Shown piece by piece: positions 26,068-34,474 of a stretch of DNA of 64,000 nt; position 1 is the stretch's first letter; every line of letters begins with the position of its first letter. This stretch comes from Paenibacillus kyungheensis (GTDB lineage: Bacteria; Bacillota; Bacilli; Paenibacillales; Paenibacillaceae): positions 3,696,001 through 3,760,000 of the forward strand of contig NZ_CP117416.1 in assembly GCF_028606985.1 (NCBI RefSeq), in the 5' to 3' direction. Made by a program: the position numbers and the translations under genes. The notes beneath the pieces were generated by a model, which was not told where the DNA came from, did no database searches, and saw only the letters and a list, made by a program, of their open reading frames with translations.

Positions 26068-28377
26068 TTGAAAGCATCAAGTTCGCGGATCATCCTTTTG
26101 GGATTGGTATTATTCGCTTTATTGGCAGGAGTATTATACTACAGTCTTCATACTAAAAAAGAAGCATATCCGTTAAGTAGTGGAGCTGTAAAGGAGTCTG
26201 GAGTGAATATCTATATCGCCAAAACAGGTAATGATCAGACTGGAAATGGTAGTAAAACCAAGCCTTATGCTACATTGCAACAAGCTCAGAAAACGATTCG
26301 TGCCTACAAAGGTAAACTTCCTCAAGGAGGCATAACGGTCTGGGTGAAGCAAGGGAATTATCTCATGGATTCTAGCTTTCAACTGGATAAAAAAGATTCA
26401 GGTACAGCCGCTTCTCCAATTACATATCGTACTTATACAGGAGAACAAGTTACGCTTTCTACAGGCAAGCCAGTAACGGATTGGCAACCACTCAGTCAGG
26501 AAGCTCAAGCTAGAGTTCATCCCAAGATTGATCCCAAGCAGCTAGTAGAATTGGATGTACGCAAATTAGGAATGAAGCATATCAATGGCTTTGCAGGCGG
26601 CACTTCATTTACAGAACAATGGGGCATTTTGAATTTATTTGCCAACAATCAAATGCAACCTATTTCCCGTTGGCCGAATACAACAGAAGTAGCCGGCGGA
26701 CAACGAGCAGGCTGGGCAATCGCTCAAAGTGTCTATAATGCTCAATCTTTTTATTATCAAAAACCAGGTTCTTCAAGCACTAATATTTTAGATGAAGATG
26801 GAACCAATCGTTCTAAGCGCTGGCAGAATGCGATCCAAAACGGTCATTCTATCTATTTACAAGGTTTCTGGCGTACCCTTTGGAGTCCAGCCAGTATTCA
26901 GATCAGTCAAATCGATCCAGCTCAAAAAACGATTAAACTTCTCGATACACCACAAGGTGGAATGGGTTCTAAATTCAGTGCGATGGTTGCTCCTTCTGCT
27001 CTATCAAAAACAACCAATGAGCAAAATGACAACAGCAGTACACCTTCTACGTATCGTGTTGGTGATGGTTCTGAAGAATTCCGAGCCCTTAATCTGCTAG
27101 AAGAAATCGATACACCTGGAGAATGGGCTTTGGATTTTAAAGATGGCAAAATCTATTACTATCCTCCTTCGGATATTCATAAATTGCAGACAGTAATCGG
27201 TGATCAAGATACACCTATCGTTACTATGGATGGTACCTCTTATGTACAATTTAAAGGATTCACATTACAGAATAATATGGGCAATGGCTTTGAAATGAAA
27301 AGAAGTCATCATATTACGATTGCAGGCAACAATATTCGCAATGTAAATGGTGGAATATTAGATGTAGATGGTCATCATAATATGTTCCGTAGTAACAATA
27401 TTTATGATACGGCAAGTTTTGGGATTAGTCTGAATAGTGCAGGAGATCGCGCTACATTATCGTCTGCCAATACGCGAATTACCAATAATCATATTCATCA
27501 TATCGGCAAGCTGATCCATCTGGAAGCGATTATTATTCGTGATTCAGTCGGTGTACGGGTCGATCATAATTTACTGCATGATGTTCCCAAAGATGCAGTT
27601 CGCTATGTATTTAGCAATAAGCTGTTGCTTGAATACAATGAAGTGCATAATACATCACTGATCGAAGGCGATACCGGTGCTTTCTATACCGCTCAAGACT
27701 GGTCTTCGTATGGAAATGTATTACGTTATAACTTTATTCATCATAATAAACGCTCAAATGGTTTTTATGCGGATGGGGGTAGCAGTGGTAATACGTATGA
27801 ATACAATATTATTCAAGATACATCACGCGCCTTTTTATTCGAAAATGGACATCATAATCTAGCGATGAACAATTTATTAATTAATGTACAATCTCTTGAA
27901 ATTAACGATCGTTCTAATCAGTTAAATTATGGATTAGGTAGCGATAATGCCAATCGTCTGCGAGAGCTTCAACCATTGACAGGCACCTGGAAAAAATACG
28001 GTGAACAACTTGCTAAAAAATACGGCTTAAAAGGCAATCTATGGAGCAGTGTATTAAATGATAAATGGAATCCTCAATATCCCAATGGCAGTAAGCTTAA
28101 TCATAATGTGATTGTAGGTGCTGGTGGACAAATCAAATTGCCGAAAAAAGGTGATGTAGCAGCAGTAGGTAATACGACACTAAGTAGTACCTCAGATGCA
28201 GGATTTTATAATCTAGCTACCCTTGATTTGCGCACCAAAAATGCCAAAATATTAGAGAAGTTTCCTGACTTGAATACTGTTTTCCCAACGATTGGATTGT
28301 ACAAAGATGAATACCGTACTAAAGCCTTTAATCGTGCAGATTCAGACGGTCTTTCTGACCATCAATCTACTTCTTAA
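26068..28377 (+). CDS. Right-handed beta-helix protein, array copy 4 (membrane-anchored)
   Basis: A 769-residue paralogue. The start is TTG at 26068-26070, eight bases after AAGGAGGTG-type SD; the same frame is open to 25990, but that start lies inside the promoter. Residues 8-27 form one hydrophobic helix followed by YYSLHTKK with no clear signal-peptidase site, so it is probably anchored by an uncleaved N-terminal helix, unlike the other copies. The block order is as in the array; the variable insert is short (about 302-330, NEQNDNSSTPST). Conserved acids are D535, D544 and D569, but the following acids of the DGDSGD motif are GSSGN here. Its tail ends EYRTKAFNRADSDGLSDHQSTS. Confidence 0.85.
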   Translation: MKASSSRIILLGLVLFALLAGVLYYSLHTKKEAYPLSSGAVKESGVNIYIAKTGNDQTGNGSKTKPYATLQQAQKTIRAYKGKLPQGGITVWVKQGNYLMDSSFQLDKKDSGTAASPITYRTYTGEQVTLSTGKPVTDWQPLSQEAQARVHPKIDPKQLVELDVRKLGMKHINGFAGGTSFTEQWGILNLFANNQMQPISRWPNTTEVAGGQRAGWAIAQSVYNAQSFYYQKPGSSSTNILDEDGTNRSKRWQNAIQNGHSIYLQGFWRTLWSPASIQISQIDPAQKTIKLLDTPQGGMGSKFSAMVAPSALSKTTNEQNDNSSTPSTYRVGDGSEEFRALNLLEEIDTPGEWALDFKDGKIYYYPPSDIHKLQTVIGDQDTPIVTMDGTSYVQFKGFTLQNNMGNGFEMKRSHHITIAGNNIRNVNGGILDVDGHHNMFRSNNIYDTASFGISLNSAGDRATLSSANTRITNNHIHHIGKLIHLEAIIIRDSVGVRVDHNLLHDVPKDAVRYVFSNKLLLEYNEVHNTSLIEGDTGAFYTAQDWSSYGNVLRYNFIHHNKRSNGFYADGGSSGNTYEYNIIQDTSRAFLFENGHHNLAMNNLLINVQSLEINDRSNQLNYGLGSDNANRLRELQPLTGTWKKYGEQLAKKYGLKGNLWSSVLNDKWNPQYPNGSKLNHNVIVGAGGQIKLPKKGDVAAVGNTTLSSTSDAGFYNLATLDLRTKNAKILEKFPDLNTVFPTIGLYKDEYRTKAFNRADSDGLSDHQSTS

Positions 28378-28400
28378 TTAAGAATATGGTTCATATTACT

Positions 28401-28445
28401 GACTGATCAGTTGTGCTCTAAGGCAATTGATCAGTCCTCTTTTTA
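28401..28445 (+). terminator. Rho-independent terminator after beta-helix copy 4
   Basis: GACTGATCA/TGATCAGTC stem followed by a T-rich run. Confidence 0.85.
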
Positions 28446-28566
28446 TTTTCAGACATTATACTACCTGCACTTGACAAGCAATCTATCGGTATGCTCAAAT
28501 GGTTACAAAAAAGAAACTAATTTATGAACAAATTGAAATTTTATTAAAAAAGTATGAAATTATGCT

Positions 28567-28595
28567 TTGCTATATTTGCATCTGTATTTTATTAT
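28567..28595 (+). promoter_or_regulatory. Putative sigma-A promoter of beta-helix copy 5
   Basis: -35 TTGCTA, spacer 17 nt, -10 TATTAT, giving a leader of about 135 nt. Confidence 0.5.
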
Positions 28596-28635
28596 ATAAA
28601 AGCATCCGCTGATTTTACCAATTTATATGTATTTT

Positions 28636-28645
28636 AGGAGGTGAT
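28636..28645 (+). promoter_or_regulatory. Orphan perfect Shine-Dalgarno sequence in the leader of copy 5
   Basis: AGGAGGTGAT is fully complementary to the 16S 3' end but has no ATG, GTG or TTG at a workable distance; the next start codon with its own GGAGGG site is about 90 nt downstream. Confidence 0.5.
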
Positions 28646-28736
28646 TAACTAATTAAATCAAAATACCCATCACAGCAGGGATAAACCATCATCCCAACAA
28701 CATCAATGGATTTTGAAATGGAGGGAATTTATATTT

Positions 28737-31412
28737 ATGAAGAAGTTCCAGAAAATCATATCGCTCACAGCTATGCTTGCTTTGAGTAGTGCGATGGCGG
28801 TTCCATACGCATCGGCTGACAAAGTAGGAAGTCAAGAAGTTATCAATCTTGATAGCGGTGCTGTGACAAAAACTGGTTGGAATCTGTACGTTGATACAGC
28901 CGGAAGCGATACGGATGGGAATGGCACTAAAGAGAAACCATACGCCACCCTGGAAAGAGCACGTGATGCTATCCGCAGTCTAAAAGGCGACCTACCCGAT
29001 TATGGAGTAACCGTATGGGTCAAAGGTGGAGAATATGAATTTTCCAACTTGCAATTTACAGCTGAAGATTCAGGTACACCGGATAAACCTATTATTTACC
29101 GTACGTATTCAGGTGAACAAGTGACATTAACCAACGGGATTCGTATTGATGCTTCCGATTGGAAACCGCTCAGTGCCGCAGCCAAAGCACGTGTTCATCC
29201 TGATGTAGATGCCAATGCCCTTTATCAGTTAGATGTGAAGTCACTGGGACTGAAGCATATTAAGCATTTTGAAGGTGGCACTTCGTTTACCGAAAAATGG
29301 GGTATTATTGATCTGATCTCTAACGGTATTCGTCAACCTATTTCTCAATGGCCTAATGTTACCGAATCTGTAGATGGACATCGCAAAGGTTGGACAACAG
29401 CGAATGGTTCAGCAGATGCCAAATCTTTTTATTATGGTGATGGTGGTATTCCTGAAAATGGAGATACAACAGATACGTTAGATCTGGACGGAAGCAATCG
29501 TGCAGCACGCTGGCAGAAGTCTTTATCTCAAGGACATGCTCTTTATCTTAAAGGCTTTTGGAGAACGGTCTGGAGCCCTTTGACCAGTTCTGTACAATCG
29601 ATCGATACCAAACACAATGTCATCACACTTAAAGATATTCCTGATGGCGGTATGGGTTCCAAATGGAGTGCGGCAGTAACAGACTATGCTTCTGCTACCT
29701 CAGCCACAGCCAACACATACGGTGATGATTCTCAGGCGGCATCCAGTATTGCTCCTTCTGCTTCTGCAACAAGCGAGCCAGCAGCAGACGATGCATTACA
29801 TGATACAGACTCTACCCCACAATCATACAAATTGTTTAATGCACAGGGTGAATCTGGATCTGTCCGCTTAAAAGAACAACTCACTGAAGATTCTCAATTA
29901 ACGACAGAAGCGACTGATGCAGATCATAATCTATCGTTACCTTCTGAAGTTACTGAACATACAGGTAATGATGCAACCGTAACTGAACACAGTACCGATT
30001 CAGTGAAATTACCTTCATCCGTCAACAAAGATGTATATCAATCAGCAACTGCAAGTACGTACCTTACGCCTAGCTCTTATTCATCCAAAATCAAAGCTCC
30101 TTATCGGATCGGTTCAGGTACAGAAGAATGGAAATTGATTAATTATCTGGATGAAATCGATGTTCCTGGTGAATGGTCACTTGACTTCAAAGATGGTCAA
30201 ATTTATTACTATCCTAAAGGCAATCTGAAAAGCCAAAACATTATTGTAGCTGACCAAGAAAATCCAGTGATTTCTGTCGATGGAGCTTCTAATCTAAAAA
30301 TGCTAGGATTCACGGTTGAAGGTGGTATGGGTAACGGCATTGAACTTAAAAATACCGACCATATTACGATTGCAGGTAATACGCTTCGTAATCTAGGAAA
30401 TGGTGGTATTCTCGATGTAGATGGGACGAATAACCTTTTCCAAAGTAATGATATTTATGAAACAGGCGGATTCGGTATCAGTATTAATGATGCAGGAGAT
30501 CGCAAAACGTTAGAAGCTGCCAATAGTCGTGTCACCAACAATCATATTCACAATGTAGGGGATCTGACTCATCTGGAAGCGATTCTGGTGCGTAATTCAG
30601 TCGGCGTCAAATTCGATCATAATTTACTGCATGATGTGCCTAAAGATGCTGTTCGTTATGTGTACAGTAACAATCTGGTGTTTGAGTACAATGAAGTGCA
30701 TAATACGTCCTTGATCGAAGGCGATACAGGCGCATTCTATACCGCTCAAGATTGGGCTTCTTATGGTAATGTACTTCAATACAATTTTGTTCATCATAAC
30801 AAACGTTCTAATGGATTTTATTCAGATGGTGCAGATAGTGGCGATAACTATCGTTATAATATTGTGCAAGGTTCAACCAAAGGCATTTTGCTCAATGGAC
30901 ATGACAATATCGCTAACAACAATCTAGTGGTCGATTCCAATATGATCCAAGTCGATCAACGGGGCGACAGTAATTCTCATGGTGTGAATAGTATCTATGC
31001 CGATCAACTTCGTGAAATGAATCCAACAAGCGGCGTATGGAAAGAATATGGAGCCAAATTGCAAAAAATGTATGGTTATGATCATCCATTATGGAGCAGT
31101 ATTCTTGATCCGAACTGGCATCCTGAATATCCGAATGGTACAAAAATGAATAACAATGTAATGGTCAATACACCGAATATTGTTGTTCCCAAATTAGGCG
31201 ATGTTGCAGTAGAAGGTAATCAATTTATCTCTAGTGTTAGCGGTGCAGGATTCTACGATTATAGCAAAATGGATTTGCGTACAGACAACAAAACCATTTT
31301 AGCGAAATTCCCGGATCTGAATGAAGTTATGCCTAAGATTGGACTAAGCCAAGACGACTATCGTACCAACGTAGTAACACGCGCAGAATCTGGTGGATTA
31401 ACGAATCACTAA
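28737..31412 (+). CDS. Secreted right-handed beta-helix protein, array copy 5 (large insert)
   Basis: An 891-residue paralogue. The ATG at 28737 (GGAGGG 11 nt upstream) starts a clear signal peptide (MKKFQKIISL..., cleavage after ASA, residue 27); the TTG at 28713 lacks an SD site. The conserved blocks match copies 1-4, including WNLYVDTAGSDTDGNG, GVTVWVKGGEYEF and LDEIDVPGEWSLDFKDGQIYYYP. The variable insert between GSKWS and YRIGSGTEEW grows to about 140 residues (about 312-455), rich in Ala, Ser, Thr, Asp and Glu with no recognisable domain. Conserved acids are D663, D672 and D697. Tail: DYRTNVVTRAESGGLTNH. Similarity to copy 4 is especially high around the Asn/His rungs (ILDVDG, LTHLEAI), suggesting a relatively recent duplication of the pair. 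Confidence 0.86.
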   Translation: MKKFQKIISLTAMLALSSAMAVPYASADKVGSQEVINLDSGAVTKTGWNLYVDTAGSDTDGNGTKEKPYATLERARDAIRSLKGDLPDYGVTVWVKGGEYEFSNLQFTAEDSGTPDKPIIYRTYSGEQVTLTNGIRIDASDWKPLSAAAKARVHPDVDANALYQLDVKSLGLKHIKHFEGGTSFTEKWGIIDLISNGIRQPISQWPNVTESVDGHRKGWTTANGSADAKSFYYGDGGIPENGDTTDTLDLDGSNRAARWQKSLSQGHALYLKGFWRTVWSPLTSSVQSIDTKHNVITLKDIPDGGMGSKWSAAVTDYASATSATANTYGDDSQAASSIAPSASATSEPAADDALHDTDSTPQSYKLFNAQGESGSVRLKEQLTEDSQLTTEATDADHNLSLPSEVTEHTGNDATVTEHSTDSVKLPSSVNKDVYQSATASTYLTPSSYSSKIKAPYRIGSGTEEWKLINYLDEIDVPGEWSLDFKDGQIYYYPKGNLKSQNIIVADQENPVISVDGASNLKMLGFTVEGGMGNGIELKNTDHITIAGNTLRNLGNGGILDVDGTNNLFQSNDIYETGGFGISINDAGDRKTLEAANSRVTNNHIHNVGDLTHLEAILVRNSVGVKFDHNLLHDVPKDAVRYVYSNNLVFEYNEVHNTSLIEGDTGAFYTAQDWASYGNVLQYNFVHHNKRSNGFYSDGADSGDNYRYNIVQGSTKGILLNGHDNIANNNLVVDSNMIQVDQRGDSNSHGVNSIYADQLREMNPTSGVWKEYGAKLQKMYGYDHPLWSSILDPNWHPEYPNGTKMNNNVMVNTPNIVVPKLGDVAVEGNQFISSVSGAGFYDYSKMDLRTDNKTILAKFPDLNEVMPKIGLSQDDYRTNVVTRAESGGLTNH

Positions 31413-31458
31413 TTCAATATTCCTTATCTATATTATTTATCTATTCATCTATATAAGC

Positions 31459-31508
31459 AGAACCTTTAGATCAATGAGATGATTCTCTGATCTAAAGGTT
31501 CTTTTTTA
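31459..31508 (+). terminator. Rho-independent terminator after beta-helix copy 5
   Basis: A 15-bp perfect stem (AGAACCTTTAGATCA with its complement) is followed by six T. Confidence 0.93.
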
Positions 31509-31569
31509 GTTTTCTTTTGGAGTTTCTTTCTTTTTTACATAGTTACTATATTTTTTTCATGGAAAAGAC

Positions 31570-31597
31570 TTGTAATTAATTTTCTCCATGTTATAAT
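31570..31597 (+). promoter_or_regulatory. Sigma-A promoter of the VOC dioxygenase gene
   Basis: -35 TTGTAA, spacer 16 nt, -10 TATAAT (perfect). Confidence 0.65.
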
Positions 31598-31598
31598 T

Positions 31599-31614
31599 AT
31601 CTTAATATTAAGAT
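31599..31614. promoter_or_regulatory. MhqR-like 16-bp palindromic operator
   Basis: ATCTTAATATTAAGAT is a perfect palindrome directly after the -10 box. Its ATCT-N8-AGAT form matches the operator shape described for the MarR-type regulator MhqR of B. subtilis, which represses quinone-responsive ring-cleavage dioxygenases. No mhqR gene is in the window. Confidence 0.6.
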
Positions 31615-31670
31615 TTCAAATGTAAGCATATTTATAAATAGATCGTTTGACTTTGAGGAGGATATTCATT

Positions 31671-32645
31671 ATGGAATTATTAGGTATTCATCACGTTTCG
31701 ATTATGACAGGTAAAGCGGAAAAAAATTACGATTTTTATACTAAAGTTATGGGTATGCGTTTAGTGAAAAAAGGAGTTAATCAAGACGATACTACTTCGT
31801 ATCATCTATTTTACGGTGATGCTGTTGCTTCTCCTGGTACAGAATTAACTTTCTTTGATTTACCGGGTATCGGACCTAGCTATCAAGGGGTATCTAGTAT
31901 TTCAGCAACATCTTTACGAGTAGCGACAACAGAAGCTTTGCAATACTGGTCTGATCGATTTGACCAATTGAATGTGACTCATGAAGAAATCAAACAACGT
32001 GCTGGACGAGATACATTGGCTTTTCAAGACTTTGAAGGTACACGCCTTATTCTTGTAGCCGACAACGGCGAACAAGGTGTAGCGGCTGGAACAGCTTGGG
32101 ATCAATCTGAAGTACCTGTAGAATACGGGATTCTTGGACTTGGACCAACTACACTAACACTAGCTCAACCTGCTTCGACCATTATGATTCTGACTGAAGT
32201 GATGGGATTCCGTCATACAGGCTCATATCCTTCGCTTGCAGGCGATTTTGCAGATATTGAAGTCTATTCTACTGGACAAGGTGGCGCAGGCGCAGAAGTC
32301 CATATCGAGACACGTCCTGATCTACCACATGCACGTCTAGGTCGCGGTGGTGTCCATCATGTAGCGTTCCGTGTACCAGATGAGTCCGAATATGATCTAT
32401 GGTCAGACAAATTATCCAAATTAGGTATTCCTAATTCAGGTAAAGTAGATCGTCACTACTTCCGTGCTCTTTATTTCCGTGAACCGAATGGTATCTTATT
32501 CGAATTATCCACAGACACACCAGGATTCGATATTGATGAATCGATGGATTCGTTAGGTGAAACCCTTTCTCTGCCTCCTTTCCTTGAAGGCAAACGTGCA
32601 CAGATCGAAGCTAATCTTCGTCCGCTTGTACTGGATGAAGTATAA
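31671..32645 (+). CDS. VOC-family ring-cleavage dioxygenase (MhqO/MhqA-like)
   Basis: A 324-residue protein made of two vicinal-oxygen-chelate modules. Metal-binding positions are visible in GIHHVSIM (N-terminus), RGGVHHVAFRV (second module) and the Glu of GILFELSTD. Family members open hydroquinone or catechol-type rings and protect against quinones. The frame begins at 31647, but the ATG at 31671 follows GAGGAGG and gives the conserved N-terminus. An MhqR-like operator in its promoter supports a role in quinone/electrophile response. Confidence 0.9.
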   Translation: MELLGIHHVSIMTGKAEKNYDFYTKVMGMRLVKKGVNQDDTTSYHLFYGDAVASPGTELTFFDLPGIGPSYQGVSSISATSLRVATTEALQYWSDRFDQLNVTHEEIKQRAGRDTLAFQDFEGTRLILVADNGEQGVAAGTAWDQSEVPVEYGILGLGPTTLTLAQPASTIMILTEVMGFRHTGSYPSLAGDFADIEVYSTGQGGAGAEVHIETRPDLPHARLGRGGVHHVAFRVPDESEYDLWSDKLSKLGIPNSGKVDRHYFRALYFREPNGILFELSTDTPGFDIDESMDSLGETLSLPPFLEGKRAQIEANLRPLVLDEV

Positions 32646-32700
32646 GATAAACAACAGAATAAAAAATAATCTAATCATCTTCTAATAATAGAATATACAC

Positions 32701-32734
32701 AAAAAGAGCAACTCTTAAATGAGCTGCTCTTTTT
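32701..32734. terminator. Bidirectional terminator overlapping the end of the LLM oxidoreductase gene
   Basis: AAAAAGAGCA pairs with TGCTCTTTTT. It serves the plus-strand VOC gene and includes the last codons and stop of the minus-strand gene that ends at 32715. Confidence 0.82.
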
Positions 32735-33776
32735 GCACTTCTTTTTCCCATATCGTACTGGGAATTTCTTTTTTTAACACAGGTGCAACTTCTGTTGCAA
32801 ATCGTTCAAGCTGTTCTAACTGTTCTGTTTCGGTTAATCCATCTACGCTGATACTTAATGCCTGATGTCCAAATGCTCGGTAATAATCTAGAATTTTCTC
32901 AATGACTTGATCAGGGCTTCCGATAAGAGCCGGACCATTTGCAATATTATCTTCTAAATCTACAAAAGGCGATTGATTGTGCTTCGCAGCATCTGTAGAC
33001 TGAAAATGATCATAATATGGACGATAACGACGAATAGCTTCTTCACTCGTATTCGCTAGATACAGGCTTCCTGCTCCTGCGCCAACAATGGCTTGAGATG
33101 GATCATGACCATAATAAGCTAACCGTTCCCGATAATGATCAATTAATGCTTTATATTTGTCCTGTCGATGAAAAGAATTGGATGAGAAAATCGGTTCTCC
33201 ATACTTGGCTGCCAATTCTGTAGAACGTGTACTTGAGGCACTTCCATGCCAGATTGGAATCGGCGATTGAAATGGACGCGGTTGACTTGTAAACTCATTC
33301 AATGCCGGACGATATTTCCCCTGCCAATTCACCTTTTCTTGACTCCATAATTGTCGTAACAATTCATATCTTTCTGCTAATGAATCCCATTGTTCTTCTT
33401 CAGTGATTCCGAATAATCCATAATGGCGCGGATCGTTCCCTTTACCAATAATCAATTCCAAGCGTCCATTAGATAAATGATCAAGAGTAGCATAATCTTC
33501 TGCTACTCTTACCGGATCAAGCACACTTAATACCGTTACAGTCGTCAGCAAACGGATACGTGATGTACGTGCTGCGATTGCAGTCAGCACAATAGCAGGT
33601 GAAGAAGACAAAAAAGGTTCTCCATGTCGCTCACCTACACCATAAGCATCATACCCTAGACGCTCTGTTAACTCTGCTTGTTTTAATATATTTTGGAATT
33701 TCTGTTGTGCTGTTAAGGTCTCACCTGTTAGCGCATGAGGAAGGTTCGCAATAAGACTGAATACGACAAATTTCAT
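32715..33776 (-). CDS. LLM-class flavin-dependent oxidoreductase
   Basis: The protein has 353 residues with a bacterial luciferase-like TIM barrel: AELTERLGYDAYGVGERHGEPFLSSSPAIVLTAIAARTSRIRLLTTVTVLSVLDPVRVAEDYATLDHLSNGRLELIIGKG is written here only as its features, namely the GVGERH, TSRIRLLT and DHLSNGRLEL motifs typical of the family. Such enzymes use FMNH2 or F420-like cofactors in monooxygenation. It follows the GNAT gene by 3 nt, so the two are co-transcribed. Confidence 0.9.
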   Translation of the reverse strand: MKFVVFSLIANLPHALTGETLTAQQKFQNILKQAELTERLGYDAYGVGERHGEPFLSSSPAIVLTAIAARTSRIRLLTTVTVLSVLDPVRVAEDYATLDHLSNGRLELIIGKGNDPRHYGLFGITEEEQWDSLAERYELLRQLWSQEKVNWQGKYRPALNEFTSQPRPFQSPIPIWHGSASSTRSTELAAKYGEPIFSSNSFHRQDKYKALIDHYRERLAYYGHDPSQAIVGAGAGSLYLANTSEEAIRRYRPYYDHFQSTDAAKHNQSPFVDLEDNIANGPALIGSPDQVIEKILDYYRAFGHQALSISVDGLTETEQLEQLERFATEVAPVLKKEIPSTIWEKEVQKEQLI

Positions 33777-33779
33777 ATG

Positions 33780-34352
33780 TTAATTACCTTGAGAAGAGGT
33801 TTGTTGAATTTGTTCTGCTTGCTTACGTTCTTGCAAATAAGCTTCAAAACGCTCGGGATGAACCACTTTACGCATTAAATGCATCGGTCCTTCTCCTTTG
33901 CCTGCATCTCTAGCTCGTATACTTTCATATCCTCTACGCTCATACATCGGTAATAACCACGGGTGTTTTTCGGCTGTACCGAGTGTCACCGCAGGTGCTC
34001 CTACTTCATCACGAATAATATGTTGTTCGACCCAGTTTAACAATTTGCTACCTGCGCCGGTTCCTTGTACATTCGGATCAACTGCAAACCACATAATAAA
34101 CGGTAATCCTGTCTCAGCTGTTAATTCTTTGACCCGTTCAGGATCAGCCAAAGTTACAGTTGCTACAATCAACCCATCTTGTTCTAACACATAACATTTA
34201 TTATGCGTAATATTGTCTTGAATCAATGCTAGATCAGCATGAGCTGCTGGCCATGTTAATCCTAATTCACGAATAGTTACATAGGCTTCATACGTGATAT
34301 GAAGTACACGCTCTGCATCTTCCAATGTTGCCAAACGATAAATGTCACTCAA
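33780..34352 (-). CDS. GNAT-family N-acetyltransferase
   Basis: About 190 residues. The acetyl-CoA motif A is seen in FAVDPNVQGTGAGSKLLNWVE (Q-x-x-G-x-G/A). The frame opens at a GTG at 34361 that lies inside the ribosome-binding sequence; a TTG at 34350-34352, eight bases after AAAGAGG, is the better start. First gene of a two-gene unit with the LLM oxidoreductase. Acceptor unknown. Confidence 0.85.
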   Translation of the reverse strand: MSDIYRLATLEDAERVLHITYEAYVTIRELGLTWPAAHADLALIQDNITHNKCYVLEQDGLIVATVTLADPERVKELTAETGLPFIMWFAVDPNVQGTGAGSKLLNWVEQHIIRDEVGAPAVTLGTAEKHPWLLPMYERRGYESIRARDAGKGEGPMHLMRKVVHPERFEAYLQERKQAEQIQQTSSQGN

Positions 34353-34385
34353 TTCTGTCACCTCTTTATTCCGACTATGTTCATC

Positions 34386-34405
34386 AGATTATTATATTAT
34401 AATCT
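34386..34405. promoter_or_regulatory. Inverted repeat in the GNAT/LLM promoter region
   Basis: AGATTAT and ATAATCT arms (7 bp) with a 6-nt spacer lie upstream of the GNAT start, overlapping TATAAT-like sequence on the minus strand. It may be a repressor operator, but AT-rich chance repeats are possible. Confidence 0.4.
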
Positions 34406-34474
34406 AACATTGATTATACCACTTTTCTAATTGATTTTTTCTATAGGTACTTATGGAGCCTATCAATTCATAAG

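Noticed and set aside
14983-31412. The repeated genes as copies of a mobile element
   Set aside because: No transposase, terminal repeat or target duplication is seen, and the intergenic sequences differ from copy to copy; divergence fits old gene duplication.
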